From Arenibacter nanhaiticus (lineage in GTDB: Bacteria; Bacteroidota; Bacteroidia; Flavobacteriales; Flavobacteriaceae): a DNA stretch of 64,000 nt. The notes under the pieces are model-generated. The model searched no databases. It was not told the origin of the DNA and worked only from the letters and a program-made list of their open reading frames with translations. The position numbers were made by a program, and so were the translations under genes. Shown piece after piece: positions 17,542 to 28,100 of the stretch (the stretch's first letter is position 1; each line of letters begins with the position of its first letter). The DNA is taken from contig NZ_FQYX01000016.1 in assembly GCF_900141935.1 (NCBI RefSeq), positions 26,298-90,297 of the forward strand, given 5' to 3'.

Positions 17542-19116
17542 ATGAAATTTAATTTATATATCAAATACGGTCTTTTATCCATTGGGATACTGACAGCTTC
17601 TATTTCTTGTACCAATCTAGAAATTGAAGCTTCCGATTCTATCGTCAGTAAAGAAAGTACTGATGGCGGATTCACCGGTTTGGCAGATCCTGCCTCTTCT
17701 TTAAGCGATCTTTACAATAAGGTTGGAGGCGATTTCCAAACACAGGAAAACATGTATGCCTTAGAACAGGTTACTACAGATGAACTTCTAATTCCGACCA
17801 GAGGAACGGATTGGGGCGACAATGGCGTTTGGCGACAACTACATACCCATACTTGGACCTCCTCGCATTTATTCATAAAAAATGCATGGAATGCCCTAAA
17901 CCAAAATGTATTTAGGGCTACCGAAATTATTGAAAGTAACCCGAGTGCCCAAGTATTGGCAGAAGCTAAATTTCTAAGAGCTTTTAATATGTTCTTTGTG
18001 ATGGACCTTTTTGGCTCTGTCCCTTTTAGGGAAGTAGACGAAGGACCTAGTATCAATCCTAAAGTACTAAGCAGAACCGAAGCCTATACCTTTATAGAAA
18101 CGGATTTAACGGATGCAATGGCCGATTTGGCCAATGGCAGTCCAGGTACCGCCAATACCAGCAAGGCAACCAAAGCAGCGGCGCATTTCTTAATAGCAAA
18201 GCTTTATTTAAATGCCCATATCTATAATGGAAGCGGAACTCCTGACAATGCCGATATGCAAAAAGTGATCGATGCCGTTGATGCTATTAAGGCATTGGGA
18301 TTTGATATTCAAAGTGGTTATTTTCAAATCTTTGAGCCTACCGATGATTCTGAAACCATTTTACACTTAAACAGTGAGGTGGCCGCGAGAATATGGAACA
18401 CGCTTCACTACAACCAAAATTCTCCCGATAATACCGGTGGAGGATGGAACGGTTTTTCTACCCTAGCCGATTTTTACGACACCTTTGTTGGGGACCCTAA
18501 CAGTAACTATGTGGGCGATGGCCAAGAAGAGCGAAGAGGATTTGTACCAGATGCTACTACGGCAAACGATCAAAACTTGGGTATTGGTTACGGATTCCTA
18601 ATTAACCAACAATACGATTCGGATGGAAGTGCATTAAAAAATAGACAGGGCGGGCCCCTTTCTTTTTCCAAGGAAATTGCTTCTTTGGTGGGGAACTCTG
18701 AAGAGACAGGAATGCGGGTTATAAAATACCATCCCTTTGATCCTACCGATACCGATAACCAAAACAATTCCTTTCGAAAACACCAGATCATCTATCGCTA
18801 TGCCGATGCACATTTGATGAAGGCCGAGGCCATCATGCGAATGGGAGGAGATCCTACCGCCCTAGTCAATGAACTACGCGCTAAGAGAGCGGATACTCCT
18901 GCCCTACCTTCGGTAACTGAAGATATCTTACTAGAGGAAAGAGGAAGGGAACTTTATATTGAATTCTGGAGAAGAAATGATTTGGTAAGGTTTGGCAAAT
19001 TTACGGCTCCATGGTCCCTAAAAGAAGTCAGTGGCGACACTAAGGTGAACCTATTTCCGATTCCGGAAACAGCCTTATTGTCTAACCCTAACTTAATTCA
19101 GAACGAAGGGTATTAA
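17542..19116 (+). CDS. SusD/RagB family nutrient-binding outer membrane lipoprotein
   Basis: 524 residues. Lipoprotein signal with Cys23 in TASISCTNLE. SusD features: an N-terminal helical segment with AKFLRAFNMFFVMDLFGSVP (~135-155), and the C-terminal RGRELYIEFWRRNDLVRFGKF region near 466-490. The protein caps the SusC channel on the cell surface and captures substrate. It follows susC by 12 bp. A strong hairpin terminator lies about 130 bp downstream, so susCD appears to be a two-gene transcript without accessory lipoproteins or a surface glycanase. Confidence 0.95.
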   Translation: MKFNLYIKYGLLSIGILTASISCTNLEIEASDSIVSKESTDGGFTGLADPASSLSDLYNKVGGDFQTQENMYALEQVTTDELLIPTRGTDWGDNGVWRQLHTHTWTSSHLFIKNAWNALNQNVFRATEIIESNPSAQVLAEAKFLRAFNMFFVMDLFGSVPFREVDEGPSINPKVLSRTEAYTFIETDLTDAMADLANGSPGTANTSKATKAAAHFLIAKLYLNAHIYNGSGTPDNADMQKVIDAVDAIKALGFDIQSGYFQIFEPTDDSETILHLNSEVAARIWNTLHYNQNSPDNTGGGWNGFSTLADFYDTFVGDPNSNYVGDGQEERRGFVPDATTANDQNLGIGYGFLINQQYDSDGSALKNRQGGPLSFSKEIASLVGNSEETGMRVIKYHPFDPTDTDNQNNSFRKHQIIYRYADAHLMKAEAIMRMGGDPTALVNELRAKRADTPALPSVTEDILLEERGRELYIEFWRRNDLVRFGKFTAPWSLKEVSGDTKVNLFPIPETALLSNPNLIQNEGY

Positions 19117-19245
19117 AAGTAGATGATTTATAACACAAAAAGGATGAAGCGACCAAGTTGAACAGGTTATTTTTTCACAAGAGTCGAAAAAGCCTTATTT
19201 ACCGATACGACGGCTGATTAAAATACCTCATAAAATCCAATAAAA

Positions 19246-19282
19246 ACGGGCTGCCCTAAAAAGGTAGCCCGTTTGTTTTTTT
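19246..19282 (+). terminator. rho-independent terminator after susCD
   Basis: ACGGGCTGCC pairs with GGTAGCCCGT (10-bp stem with one G-T pair) around a CTAAAAA loop and is followed by TTGTTTTTTT. It lies about 130 bp after the SusD stop codon. The 586-bp gap from 19117 to 19702 otherwise holds only the repeat copy at 19541 and a second hairpin at 19652. Confidence 0.8.
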
Positions 19283-19540
19283 GATTGTTCATTAAGCATC
19301 GCCAAGCGAAATTCGACTATTCCAGATAAGGACCTATAACTTAAGATGCCAATTCCTTTATTAGAAATCCGCCTTTTTTTTAAAATAGACCTGAAAGGAA
19401 GGGTTTTAGGCCGTACCTCCACTTTCCTTGCTTCAAAACCAACACAGCATATTTTAAGAAGGACCCGACTATTGTGAAGGACCACACATAATCTGGTGAC
19501 GAATCAGCAAAACACATCCTAGTTTCAATTCCGTTTATTT

Positions 19541-19622
19541 TGCGTTAGGGACCGCGGCGGCATCCCCGAAGCAGCGCAAGGGATACAGCCAAGGGCCCGC
19601 CCGACGGAAGGAGGGAACGCCC
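19541..19622 (+). repeat. 82-bp structured intergenic element, copy 2
   Basis: Plus-strand copy from TGCGTTAGGGA to GGGAACGCCC, between the susD terminator and the symporter terminator. It differs from the other copies mainly in the presumed loop (CCGAAGCAGCGCAA instead of CCGCAGCAGGGCAA) and has one inserted base near the 3' end. The GGCATCCC/GGGAT..AGCC pairing is kept. It lies outside any transcript bounded by the neighbouring terminators. Confidence 0.8.
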
Positions 19623-19651
19623 AAATAATTCACCTGCCACCTATGCAAAAC

Positions 19652-19685
19652 AACAAAGGGTGCCTTTTGCAAGACACCCTTTGTT
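19652..19685 (-). terminator. terminator of the sodium/solute symporter gene
   Basis: AACAAAGGGTG and CACCCTTTGTT form an 11-bp perfect stem, 17 bp beyond the stop codon of the minus-strand symporter gene. On the minus strand the stem is followed by a T-rich stretch (GTTTTGC). The stem is symmetrical enough to stop transcription from either side. Confidence 0.7.
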
Positions 19686-19702
19686 ATAGGTACACAATCT
19701 TA

Positions 19703-21283
19703 TTATTGCGCAAAATAAATATAAATCCCTACTACCAACAAGCAGATGGCAATTCCGACTTGTTTTACGTACTTGTAGGGCTCTATAGAAACCTGCTTGG
19801 TATATTCTAGTTCAAAATCTTTTTCCCTAGGCATAAATTTCCCGATGACCAACATAATGATGATATTCAGGACAAACAGTATAGCCATCACGTGTAAAAA
19901 ATGTGGGTATTCATCATACCTTGGCTTTAAAATAAACTGACTGATTATATACAGTAAAGAACCCGAGATAATTCCGATTTTAGCGGCGATTGCGGGCACT
20001 CTTTTGGTCAGGTACCCCACCACGATAATGGTCAAAATTGGTATACTGTATATTCCGTTTACTTCTTGTAAGTACGCGAACAAACTTCCGGCATTGGCGA
20101 TTAACGGCGCAATCATCATGGCTGCTATGGCCAATACAATCCCAAACATTTTCCCGTATTTCACTACTGTTTTCTCCGTAGCTTCAGGATTAATGTGTTG
20201 TTTATAGATATCGATCCCAAATAAGGTTACCGAAGAGTTTAGCACACTATTAAACGAACTTAAAATAGCTCCGAATAAAACTGCCGCAAAAAATCCGACC
20301 AAATATTCCGGTAAAACAGCATTGACCAAGGCAGGGTATGCCTGATCTGGAACCTCTAGCTCTCCCTTGAACAAATGGTACGCGATAATCCCGGGAAGCA
20401 CCACAATTAACGGGCCTAAAATCTTTAAAAAGGAGGCCAACAACAACCCTTTCTGACCTTCTTTAAGGTTCTTTGCTCCTAAAGCACGCTGAATAATTTG
20501 TTGGTTGGTTCCCCAGTAAAACAATTGTACCAGCATCATTCCTGTAAATATGGTTGAAAAAGGCACTGAATTTTCCGGACCTCCTATGGATACGAATTTA
20601 TTCGGATTTTCATCGACCAATATATTTAGTCCATCGAAAATACTTCCATCACCGATTGCCAACAACCCGAATACCGGAATTAAAAGTCCGCCTAAAAGCA
20701 ATCCTATAGCATTTATACTATCTGATACTGCCACTGCCTTCAACCCTCCAAATACCGCATATATAGAACCTATTATCCCTATTCCCCAAACACAAATGGT
20801 TAAGGCGGCCGTATCGGACACCCCGAGCATGGTGGAAACATCGAACATAGTACTAATAGCTACTGCTCCGGAATACAGAATTACAGGTAATAGCACCACC
20901 ACATAACCTGTTAAAAACAAGGCCGAGGTAATGGTTTTTGTCGAAGTATCGTAACGCTTCTCTAAAAATTGAGGAACCGTTGTAATTCCGCCCTTTAAGT
21001 ATCTGGGCAATAAAAATATTGCGGTAACGACCATGGCAATAGCTGCCAAAGTTTCCCAGGCCATTACCGACAGCCCTTCGGTATAAGCCTGTCCATTTAG
21101 CCCAACTATTTGCTCTGTAGACAAATTCGTTAACAATAAAGATCCTGCAATTACCCCTGCAGTTAAACTTCTGCCACCTAAAAAATAGCCATCGGAGGAA
21201 TTTTCGTCTGTTTTTCTGGTAGCTAAATAAGCTATTATGGCCACAAGGATTGTGAAGCCGGCAAAAGAAAGAATTCCCAACAT
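19703..21283 (-). CDS. sodium/solute symporter (SSS/SLC5 family), sugar-transporter-like
   Basis: 526 residues with about 14 predicted membrane helices. It starts MLGILSFAGFTILVAIIAYL and carries an SSS-type early segment GRSLTAGVIAGSLLLTNLST, in which substrate and Na+ contacts lie. YWGTNQQIIQRALGAKN in the middle is typical of the sodium/sugar cotransporter branch. It would move a small solute, probably a sugar or sugar acid, across the inner membrane with Na+. It is a single-gene unit with its own terminator, transcribed toward susCD. A role in taking up products of the SusCD system is plausible, but only by position. Confidence 0.88.
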   Translation of the reverse strand: MLGILSFAGFTILVAIIAYLATRKTDENSSDGYFLGGRSLTAGVIAGSLLLTNLSTEQIVGLNGQAYTEGLSVMAWETLAAIAMVVTAIFLLPRYLKGGITTVPQFLEKRYDTSTKTITSALFLTGYVVVLLPVILYSGAVAISTMFDVSTMLGVSDTAALTICVWGIGIIGSIYAVFGGLKAVAVSDSINAIGLLLGGLLIPVFGLLAIGDGSIFDGLNILVDENPNKFVSIGGPENSVPFSTIFTGMMLVQLFYWGTNQQIIQRALGAKNLKEGQKGLLLASFLKILGPLIVVLPGIIAYHLFKGELEVPDQAYPALVNAVLPEYLVGFFAAVLFGAILSSFNSVLNSSVTLFGIDIYKQHINPEATEKTVVKYGKMFGIVLAIAAMMIAPLIANAGSLFAYLQEVNGIYSIPILTIIVVGYLTKRVPAIAAKIGIISGSLLYIISQFILKPRYDEYPHFLHVMAILFVLNIIIMLVIGKFMPREKDFELEYTKQVSIEPYKYVKQVGIAICLLVVGIYIYFAQ

Positions 21284-21493
21284 TATATCTTAAGTTTTTT
21301 TGGTTGTAGCCGATAAATATATTGGATTATTTATTAATAGAAGTCAACCTATTTAATTTTCTGACAATTTCGTTTAAAATTTAACGGCATTAGCCTTAAA
21401 ACACAAGATTATCAACAGGATAATTAACATCCCTTGGTTTCCATATTCACTTTACTTTAACTATATTACACATGTCTTTGGACCGCCGTAATT

Positions 21494-21631
21494 ATGGCAA
21501 AAACAAAGAATTATGAAATAGCTAACACCAACCAAAACATGCCAAAAAAAGATACTTTCAAACGTACATCCAATGTGCCCATATGGGGAAAGCTCATTCG
21601 TGTAAAAACAAAATTCTGCAAGAAAACATAG
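21494..21631 (+). CDS. possible small basic ORF (45 codons), uncertain
   Basis: An ATG-started frame of 45 codons (MAKTKNYEIANTNQNMPK...) rich in Lys/Thr/Asn with no hydrophobic segment and no family I recognise. It lies in the 525-bp gap between the symporter and the FG-GAP operon. No promoter or ribosome site supports it, and a frame of this length can occur by chance. It is listed because the gap is otherwise empty. Confidence 0.15.
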   Translation: MAKTKNYEIANTNQNMPKKDTFKRTSNVPIWGKLIRVKTKFCKKT

Positions 21632-21808
21632 CGCTTCTATACCCTACAAAGCATTAACATAACCAACACCATTTTTCATTCAAGACCGCAGTCTTCAAAA
21701 AAGTCAAGGTCCGTTGTTCCTTGCGCTAGCAACTTATTGGAAACAAACCAATAATATCACCGGCGATTTTAATATTGCGGTCACTCTAAAAAAGAAGGAT
21801 CAAAAAAT

Positions 21809-24800
21809 ATGACAATATTTAAAGTAAAAAATATAGCAATCCTATGTACCATTGCTTTAGTAAGTTCTTGTTCCCCAAAAAAAGAAGCAGAAACGGCTCC
21901 GGAAAAAACCTTATTTTCCTTACTGCCCTCTGAAAGAACGGGAATAGACTTTATAAATGAGGTGGTTAACCAAAAAGATTTCAATATTTTTAAATACCGG
22001 AATTTTTATAACGGTGGTGGTGTAGCCATTGGCGACATTAACAACGATGGACTTCCTGACATATATCTCACTGCCAATATGGGCCCTAACAAACTTTATT
22101 TGAACAAGGGCAATTTAGAATTTGAGGATATCTCCGAAAAGGCCGGGGTTAGCGGTAACAAACCATGGTCTACCGGGGTGGTTATGGTCGATATTAACGG
22201 GGACGGCCTTTTAGACCTATATGTCAGCAACGCCGGGAATATGGAAGGCAACAACCACGATAATGACCTTTACATTAATAATGGAGACCTTACTTTTACG
22301 GAAAGTGCCGAAGCCTATAACTTGGCCAAAACCGGATTTTCTACCCATGCATCTTTCTTTGATTATGACAAAGACGGCGATTTGGATGTATACATCCTAA
22401 ACAACAGCAATATTCCCGTAAGTAGTTTGGGCTATGCCGAACAACGAGACATTAGGGCTCAGGACTGGGAAGGAGTACCCAAAATTTTTAGGGGCGTTGG
22501 AGATATGCTACTGAGAAACGACGATGGCAAGTTTGTAGATGTCAGTGAAGAAGCCGGAATTTATGGCAGTCTTATTGGTTTTGGGCTTGGTGTAATGGTG
22601 AGTGATGTCAATGGAGACCTTTACCCGGACATTTATGTATCCAATGATTTTTATGAGCGAGACTACCTATATATCAACCAGCAAGACGGCACCTTTGAGG
22701 AAGAAATAAAGGATTGGACCTCCCACCTGTGTTTATCGGCTATGGGAGTAGATATGGCCGATATTAATAACGACGGAAAAAGCGATATTTTTATTACAGA
22801 TATGTTACCCGAGGGAGACCAGCGTGTAAAATCTGTCATGGAATTTGAAGGTTATAATATATTTAAATTAAAGCAGAGCAAGGATTTTTTCCAGCAATAC
22901 ATTCAAAACACCTTGCAGTTGAATAATGGCAACAACAGCTTTTCCGAAGTGGCTTATTTTAGTGGCGTTGCAAAGACCGACTGGAGTTGGGCCGGACTTT
23001 TATTTGATATGGACAATGATGGTTTACGCGATATTTATGTGACCAACGGCATTAACCATGACCTTACAGATCTAGATTTTGTAGACTTTTTTGCCAACGA
23101 AATCATCCAAAAAATGGCGCTGACCGGGAAAAAGCAATCCATTGATTCTATTATCAATAAAATGCCTTCTGAGCCACAACCCAATTACGCTTTTAGAAAC
23201 AACGGGGACATTACCTTTAGCAATGAAACCAAAAATTGGGGACTCGAGATTCCAAGTTTCTCCAATGGCGCTGCATATGCAGATTTGGATAATGACGGAG
23301 ACCTAGATCTTGTGGTAAACAACGTGAATATGCAGGCCTTTATTTTTGAAAATAACAGTGAAAAATTTAGCAAAAACAACTATATCAAGGTACAATTAAA
23401 AGGCACTGCCCCCAACACTTTTGCCATAGGAGCAACGGTTAAACTATATCATAAAAAAGAAGTTATCGTTCAAGAGCTAATTCCTTCTCGAGGGTTTCAA
23501 TCGTCCATGGATTATATTATGACCATAGGTTTAGGCCAACGACAAATAATAGATTCCCTACGGGTAATTTGGCCCGATGACCAAACCCAAATACTAGATT
23601 CACTTGGGGTGAACCAAGTACTGGTTTTACATCAACCGGAAGCCCAGGGTCTGTATAAACCCATTAAAAACACTCCTAAGGAAACTTTGCTAACCGAATT
23701 GAATACCACTAGCCTTCTATCGCATACGGAAAACACTTATAACGATTTTGACTACGAGGGCCTCATTTCTAAAATGCTTTCCCAAGAAGGTCCGGCCTTG
23801 GCGGTCTCCGATATCAATGCCGATGGGCATGAGGATGTTTTTATTGGAGGTGGTGCTAGTGCCAGTGCGGTAATTTATAGGCATAGCGGCAAGGGAAAGT
23901 TAACGCCCACCAAGCAGATTGCCTTGGAAAAAGATGCCGTATTTGAAGATACCGCGGCTGCCTTTTTGGATGTTGACGGGGATGGGGATATGGATTTATT
24001 GGTAGGCAGTAGTGGCAACCAGACCGGTGCCGAAAAATCGTATGGAACCCGACTGTACCTCAACAATGGGCAGGGGATGTTTACGGCTTCTTCCAACACC
24101 TTGCCAAGCGTTTACAACAACATATCTGTCATTGCCCCGTATGATTTTGACGGAGATGGCGATATGGATGTATTTATAGGTTCTAGAAGCGTAGTTGGCA
24201 ACTATGGTATAGAACCTGAACATTTATTTTTAGAAAACAAAGGTGATGGAACTTTTGTAGACGCTACGGAACGTTTGGCCTTTGACACCAAAAAAGCAGG
24301 GCTTGTTACCGATGCCATTTGGACAGATATAGATGGTGACCAGAAGAAAGACCTAGTAACTGTTTCTGAATGGGGATCGGCAACGGTGTACAGGAATACG
24401 GGAAGACGGTTGGTCCTAATGCCCACTAGCTTAGATAGTTTACCGGGCTGGTGGAATGCTATTGAAGCTGCTGACTTGGATAATGACGGGGACATAGATC
24501 TTATTTTAGGTAATCAGGGGAGCAATGTTCCCTATGCCGCTTCAACGGAAAACCCCATGAAATTGTGGATCAACGATTTTGACGATAACGGCACCATTGA
24601 ACAAATTATGTCCCAAAATTTCGATGGCAAAGATTATCCCATCCATCAGAAAAAAGAACTGACCAACCAGATCGTATCCTTAAAAAAGCAAAACTTAAAA
24701 GCTTCGGAATACGCCAAAAGGACGGTAGAAGAATTGTTTCCTCCAGAGAAAATACGGCAAACCATTGTAAAGAAGGCAAGCATCCAAGAATCGGTCATTG

Positions 24801-25156
24801 CCATCAATGAAGGCCAGGGACAATTTGTTCTTAAAAAACTTCCCAATCGGGTTCAATTTTCTTGTGTCTGTGGAATTTACTGTACCGACATTAATAACGA
24901 TGGACATTTGGATATCATTATGGGGGGCAACAATTTTGCCTTTAAACCTCAGTATTCCCGTTTAGACGCTAACTATGGCAACATCCTTTTAGGCGATGGA
25001 AAACTAAATTTTGAATGGCAAAATTATGATGAAAGCGGCTTTTTTATCAAGGATGAGATTAAACACCTGCAAATGTTTAAGGACAAACAAGGCAAGCGAT
25101 TTATCATTACGGCTATCAACAATAATCAACCTAAGATTTTTTCATTAAATGATTAA
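21809..25156 (+). CDS. FG-GAP/VCBS repeat and ASPIC/UnbV domain lipoprotein (CRTAC1-like), paralogue 1
   Basis: 1115 residues. Lipoprotein signal with Cys21 (LVSSCSPKK). The body is built of calcium-binding FG-GAP/VCBS blades, seen as repeated GDINNDGLPDIY and DFDGDGDMDVFIGS motifs across the whole length, which predicts beta-propellers. An ASPIC/UnbV segment lies at about 525-600 (RGFQSSMDYIMTIGLGQ...). The protein is probably surface- or outer-membrane-anchored. The family is common beside SusCD loci in Bacteroidota, but its function is not established. The stop overlaps the next gene's start by 8 bp, so this and the next two genes form an operon. Confidence 0.88.
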   Translation: MTIFKVKNIAILCTIALVSSCSPKKEAETAPEKTLFSLLPSERTGIDFINEVVNQKDFNIFKYRNFYNGGGVAIGDINNDGLPDIYLTANMGPNKLYLNKGNLEFEDISEKAGVSGNKPWSTGVVMVDINGDGLLDLYVSNAGNMEGNNHDNDLYINNGDLTFTESAEAYNLAKTGFSTHASFFDYDKDGDLDVYILNNSNIPVSSLGYAEQRDIRAQDWEGVPKIFRGVGDMLLRNDDGKFVDVSEEAGIYGSLIGFGLGVMVSDVNGDLYPDIYVSNDFYERDYLYINQQDGTFEEEIKDWTSHLCLSAMGVDMADINNDGKSDIFITDMLPEGDQRVKSVMEFEGYNIFKLKQSKDFFQQYIQNTLQLNNGNNSFSEVAYFSGVAKTDWSWAGLLFDMDNDGLRDIYVTNGINHDLTDLDFVDFFANEIIQKMALTGKKQSIDSIINKMPSEPQPNYAFRNNGDITFSNETKNWGLEIPSFSNGAAYADLDNDGDLDLVVNNVNMQAFIFENNSEKFSKNNYIKVQLKGTAPNTFAIGATVKLYHKKEVIVQELIPSRGFQSSMDYIMTIGLGQRQIIDSLRVIWPDDQTQILDSLGVNQVLVLHQPEAQGLYKPIKNTPKETLLTELNTTSLLSHTENTYNDFDYEGLISKMLSQEGPALAVSDINADGHEDVFIGGGASASAVIYRHSGKGKLTPTKQIALEKDAVFEDTAAAFLDVDGDGDMDLLVGSSGNQTGAEKSYGTRLYLNNGQGMFTASSNTLPSVYNNISVIAPYDFDGDGDMDVFIGSRSVVGNYGIEPEHLFLENKGDGTFVDATERLAFDTKKAGLVTDAIWTDIDGDQKKDLVTVSEWGSATVYRNTGRRLVLMPTSLDSLPGWWNAIEAADLDNDGDIDLILGNQGSNVPYAASTENPMKLWINDFDDNGTIEQIMSQNFDGKDYPIHQKKELTNQIVSLKKQNLKASEYAKRTVEELFPPEKIRQTIVKKASIQESVIAINEGQGQFVLKKLPNRVQFSCVCGIYCTDINNDGHLDIIMGGNNFAFKPQYSRLDANYGNILLGDGKLNFEWQNYDESGFFIKDEIKHLQMFKDKQGKRFIITAINNNQPKIFSLND

Positions 25157-28100
25157 ACACTTACTCTTTATATTATCTATAATGCTCCTTGGGAGCTGCG
25201 GTCAAAAGCAGGGGCGTCTTTTTAGCAATCCCGGTCCTGAAGAAACGGGTATCGATTTTCAAAATACCCTTACCCCTACCGAGGATCTTAATATTTTAGA
25301 CTACCTATATTTTTATAATGGTGGCGGAGTAGCCATAGGCGATATTAATGGCGATGGGCTACCCGACATATTTTTTTCTGGCAATCAGGTGAAAAACAAA
25401 TTGTACCTCAATGAAGGGAGTTTAAAATTCGAGGATATTTCTGCCACTTCGGGCATCGAAGGCAATAGCTCTTGGAACACCGGTGCCGTCATGGGCGATG
25501 TGAACGGGGATGGCCTTTTAGATATTTATGTATGCGCCGTAGTAGGAATCAACGGATTTTACGGACACAATGAACTTTTTATAAATAATGGCGACAATAC
25601 CTTTACCGAAAGTTCGAAAAAATACGGTCTAGATTTTGAAAACTTTAGTAGTACCGCCGCTTTTATAGATTATGATTTGGATGGAGATCTGGATATCTAT
25701 TTGCTGAATCATGCGGTACATACCCAGGCCTCTTTTGGCAAAGCCGATATAAGAAAAAACAGAGATCCACAAACCGGTGATAAGCTCTTGCGTAATGATA
25801 ACGGCATTTTTACCGATGTAAGCGAAGAAGCAGGAATTTACGGTGGGGTAAATGGCTATGGATTAGGGATTTCGGTAGCCGATTTTAACCAGGACGGCTA
25901 TCCCGACCTTTATATTGGCAACGATTTCCATGAAGACGACTACTTTTACCTGAACAATGGCGATGGCACCTTTACAGAACAATTACGCACCTATTTTGGG
26001 CATACGAGCAGGTTTTCTATGGGCAATGATGCCGCAGACATCAATCATGATGGTTGGCCAGACCTCCTTACCCTGGACATGCTTCCGGAAGATGAAACCG
26101 TTCTTAAATCATCGGATGGGGACGACCTTACCCAAACCCAAAATTTAAAGGTAGATCGGTATGGATACCATTATCAGTTTTCTAGAAATATGCTCTTTGT
26201 AAACCAACAGAACAAAGCTTTTACAGAAACGGCGCTTCTCAGCGGAGTGGCTGCCACAGATTGGAGCTGGAGCGCCCTTTTGGGGGATTATGATATGGAC
26301 GGAAAACAAGACATCTTTATTTCTAACGGCATTCCTAAAAGACCCAACGATCTCGATTTTATAAAGTTTGCCTCTAGCGAGCAAATCAGAACTAAAATGA
26401 ACAATACCAAGCTCGTAGACCAGCAAGCGTTTGATTTAATGCCATCGGGGAAAGTGCATAATTATATTTTTAAAGGCGAGGAAGGTTTAAAGTTTAACAA
26501 CGAATCTGGGCATTGGACCATCAAAGACTCCCTTATTTCTGGAGCAACCGCCTATGCCGATTTGGACAATGATGGCGATCTGGACCTTGTGATCAATAAC
26601 ATTAATAGTACGGCTAGCTTGTATGTCAACAAAACCGATGACAAGGCTAATTACCTTAAGCTAAATTTTAAGTATACGGATAAAAACAAATTCGGCATAG
26701 GGACGAAGGCATTCTCTTATCACAAGGGAAGGCTTCAATACAAGGAGTTATATACGGTGAGAGGGTTTCAGGCATCGTCGGAGCCGATGATTCACTTTGG
26801 TTATGGTCAAGAAAAATTCATAGATTCAATTAAGATAGTATGGCCTAATAAGACCTATCAGGTATTAAAAAAAGTAGCTACCAATCAATATCTCACCCTC
26901 TCTCCCAAAGGCACCAACGCTTTTAACTATGATTCTTTGAAGAAAGACACAAGGAACATTTTTAAAAGAACCACGGATAATTTAGGCATTAATTTTACCC
27001 ATGAAGAAGACCACTATTTAGATGTGAATCGTCAAAAATTAATTCCTTATCAGATATCCGATCGGGGTCCGGCTGTCGCTATTGGGGACCTTAACAATGA
27101 TGGTAAAAAAGATATTTTCTTTGGAGGTTCCAAATACATTCCATCCAGAATATTTTTGCAAAAAGACAGCACCTATGTAGAAACCGCCATTCCGTCCATT
27201 GCAAAAGACTCTATTAAAGAAGATATCAGTGCCATCATTGCCGATTTTGACAAGGACGGCCTAAACGATCTTTTTATCGGTACGGGCGGAGGCGATTTTT
27301 ATGACCAAATGCCCCCCCTAACGGATAGTTATTACCGCCAAGAGAAGGATACTTTTACAGAGATGCCCCTATCCTCCTATTTTGAAAATGCCGGTATTCT
27401 TCGGGAATATGATTTTGACGGCGATGGCGACCTGGATGTTTTTGTGGGCAACCATGCAGTGACCAATGATTTTGGAAAAATTCCAAATTCTTTTTTATTA
27501 CGGAATCAAGGGGGGACTTTTTCTATGGTGCCCAATGCGGAATTGCAAGGTGCCGGGATGATTACGGATGCTGTTTGGAGCGATTTTGATGGGGACGGTA
27601 TCAAGGACCTTATCCTTGTAGGGGAATGGATGTCTCCTAAATTTTTTAGGAACAACAATGGGGATTTATCAGAACATTTCACCTTGGAACAAGCTTATAC
27701 CGGGCTATGGCAGAGTATTGTTCCTTTTGATATTGACCGCGACGGCACTATGGATTATCTGTTGGGCAATTGGGGTACCAATACCAAACTAAGTGCCTCT
27801 ATGAAATATCCCTTAAAGATGTACTATTCAGATTTTGATAACAATGGCAGTACCGAAACTATTTTGGCCATGGCAAAAAATGGCAGCTATTATACCTTGG
27901 ACGGCTTAGACGAGCTATCGTCCCAATTGGTAAGTCTCCGAAAAAAATTCACCAATTATAAGGAATTTGCAGGAAAACCAATTTCCGAAATCTTAGGGGA
28001 ACCAGCCTTACAAAAAGCCACCTTATTGGAAGTAAATACCCTCGCATCTGGCTATTTAAAAAATAAAGGTGGTAAATTTACCTTTGTTCCCTTTTCCACA

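Noticed and set aside
19228..19485. 85-codon minus-strand frame after susD
   Set aside because: Runs through the susCD terminator, has no recognisable domain and no promoter; treated as intergenic.
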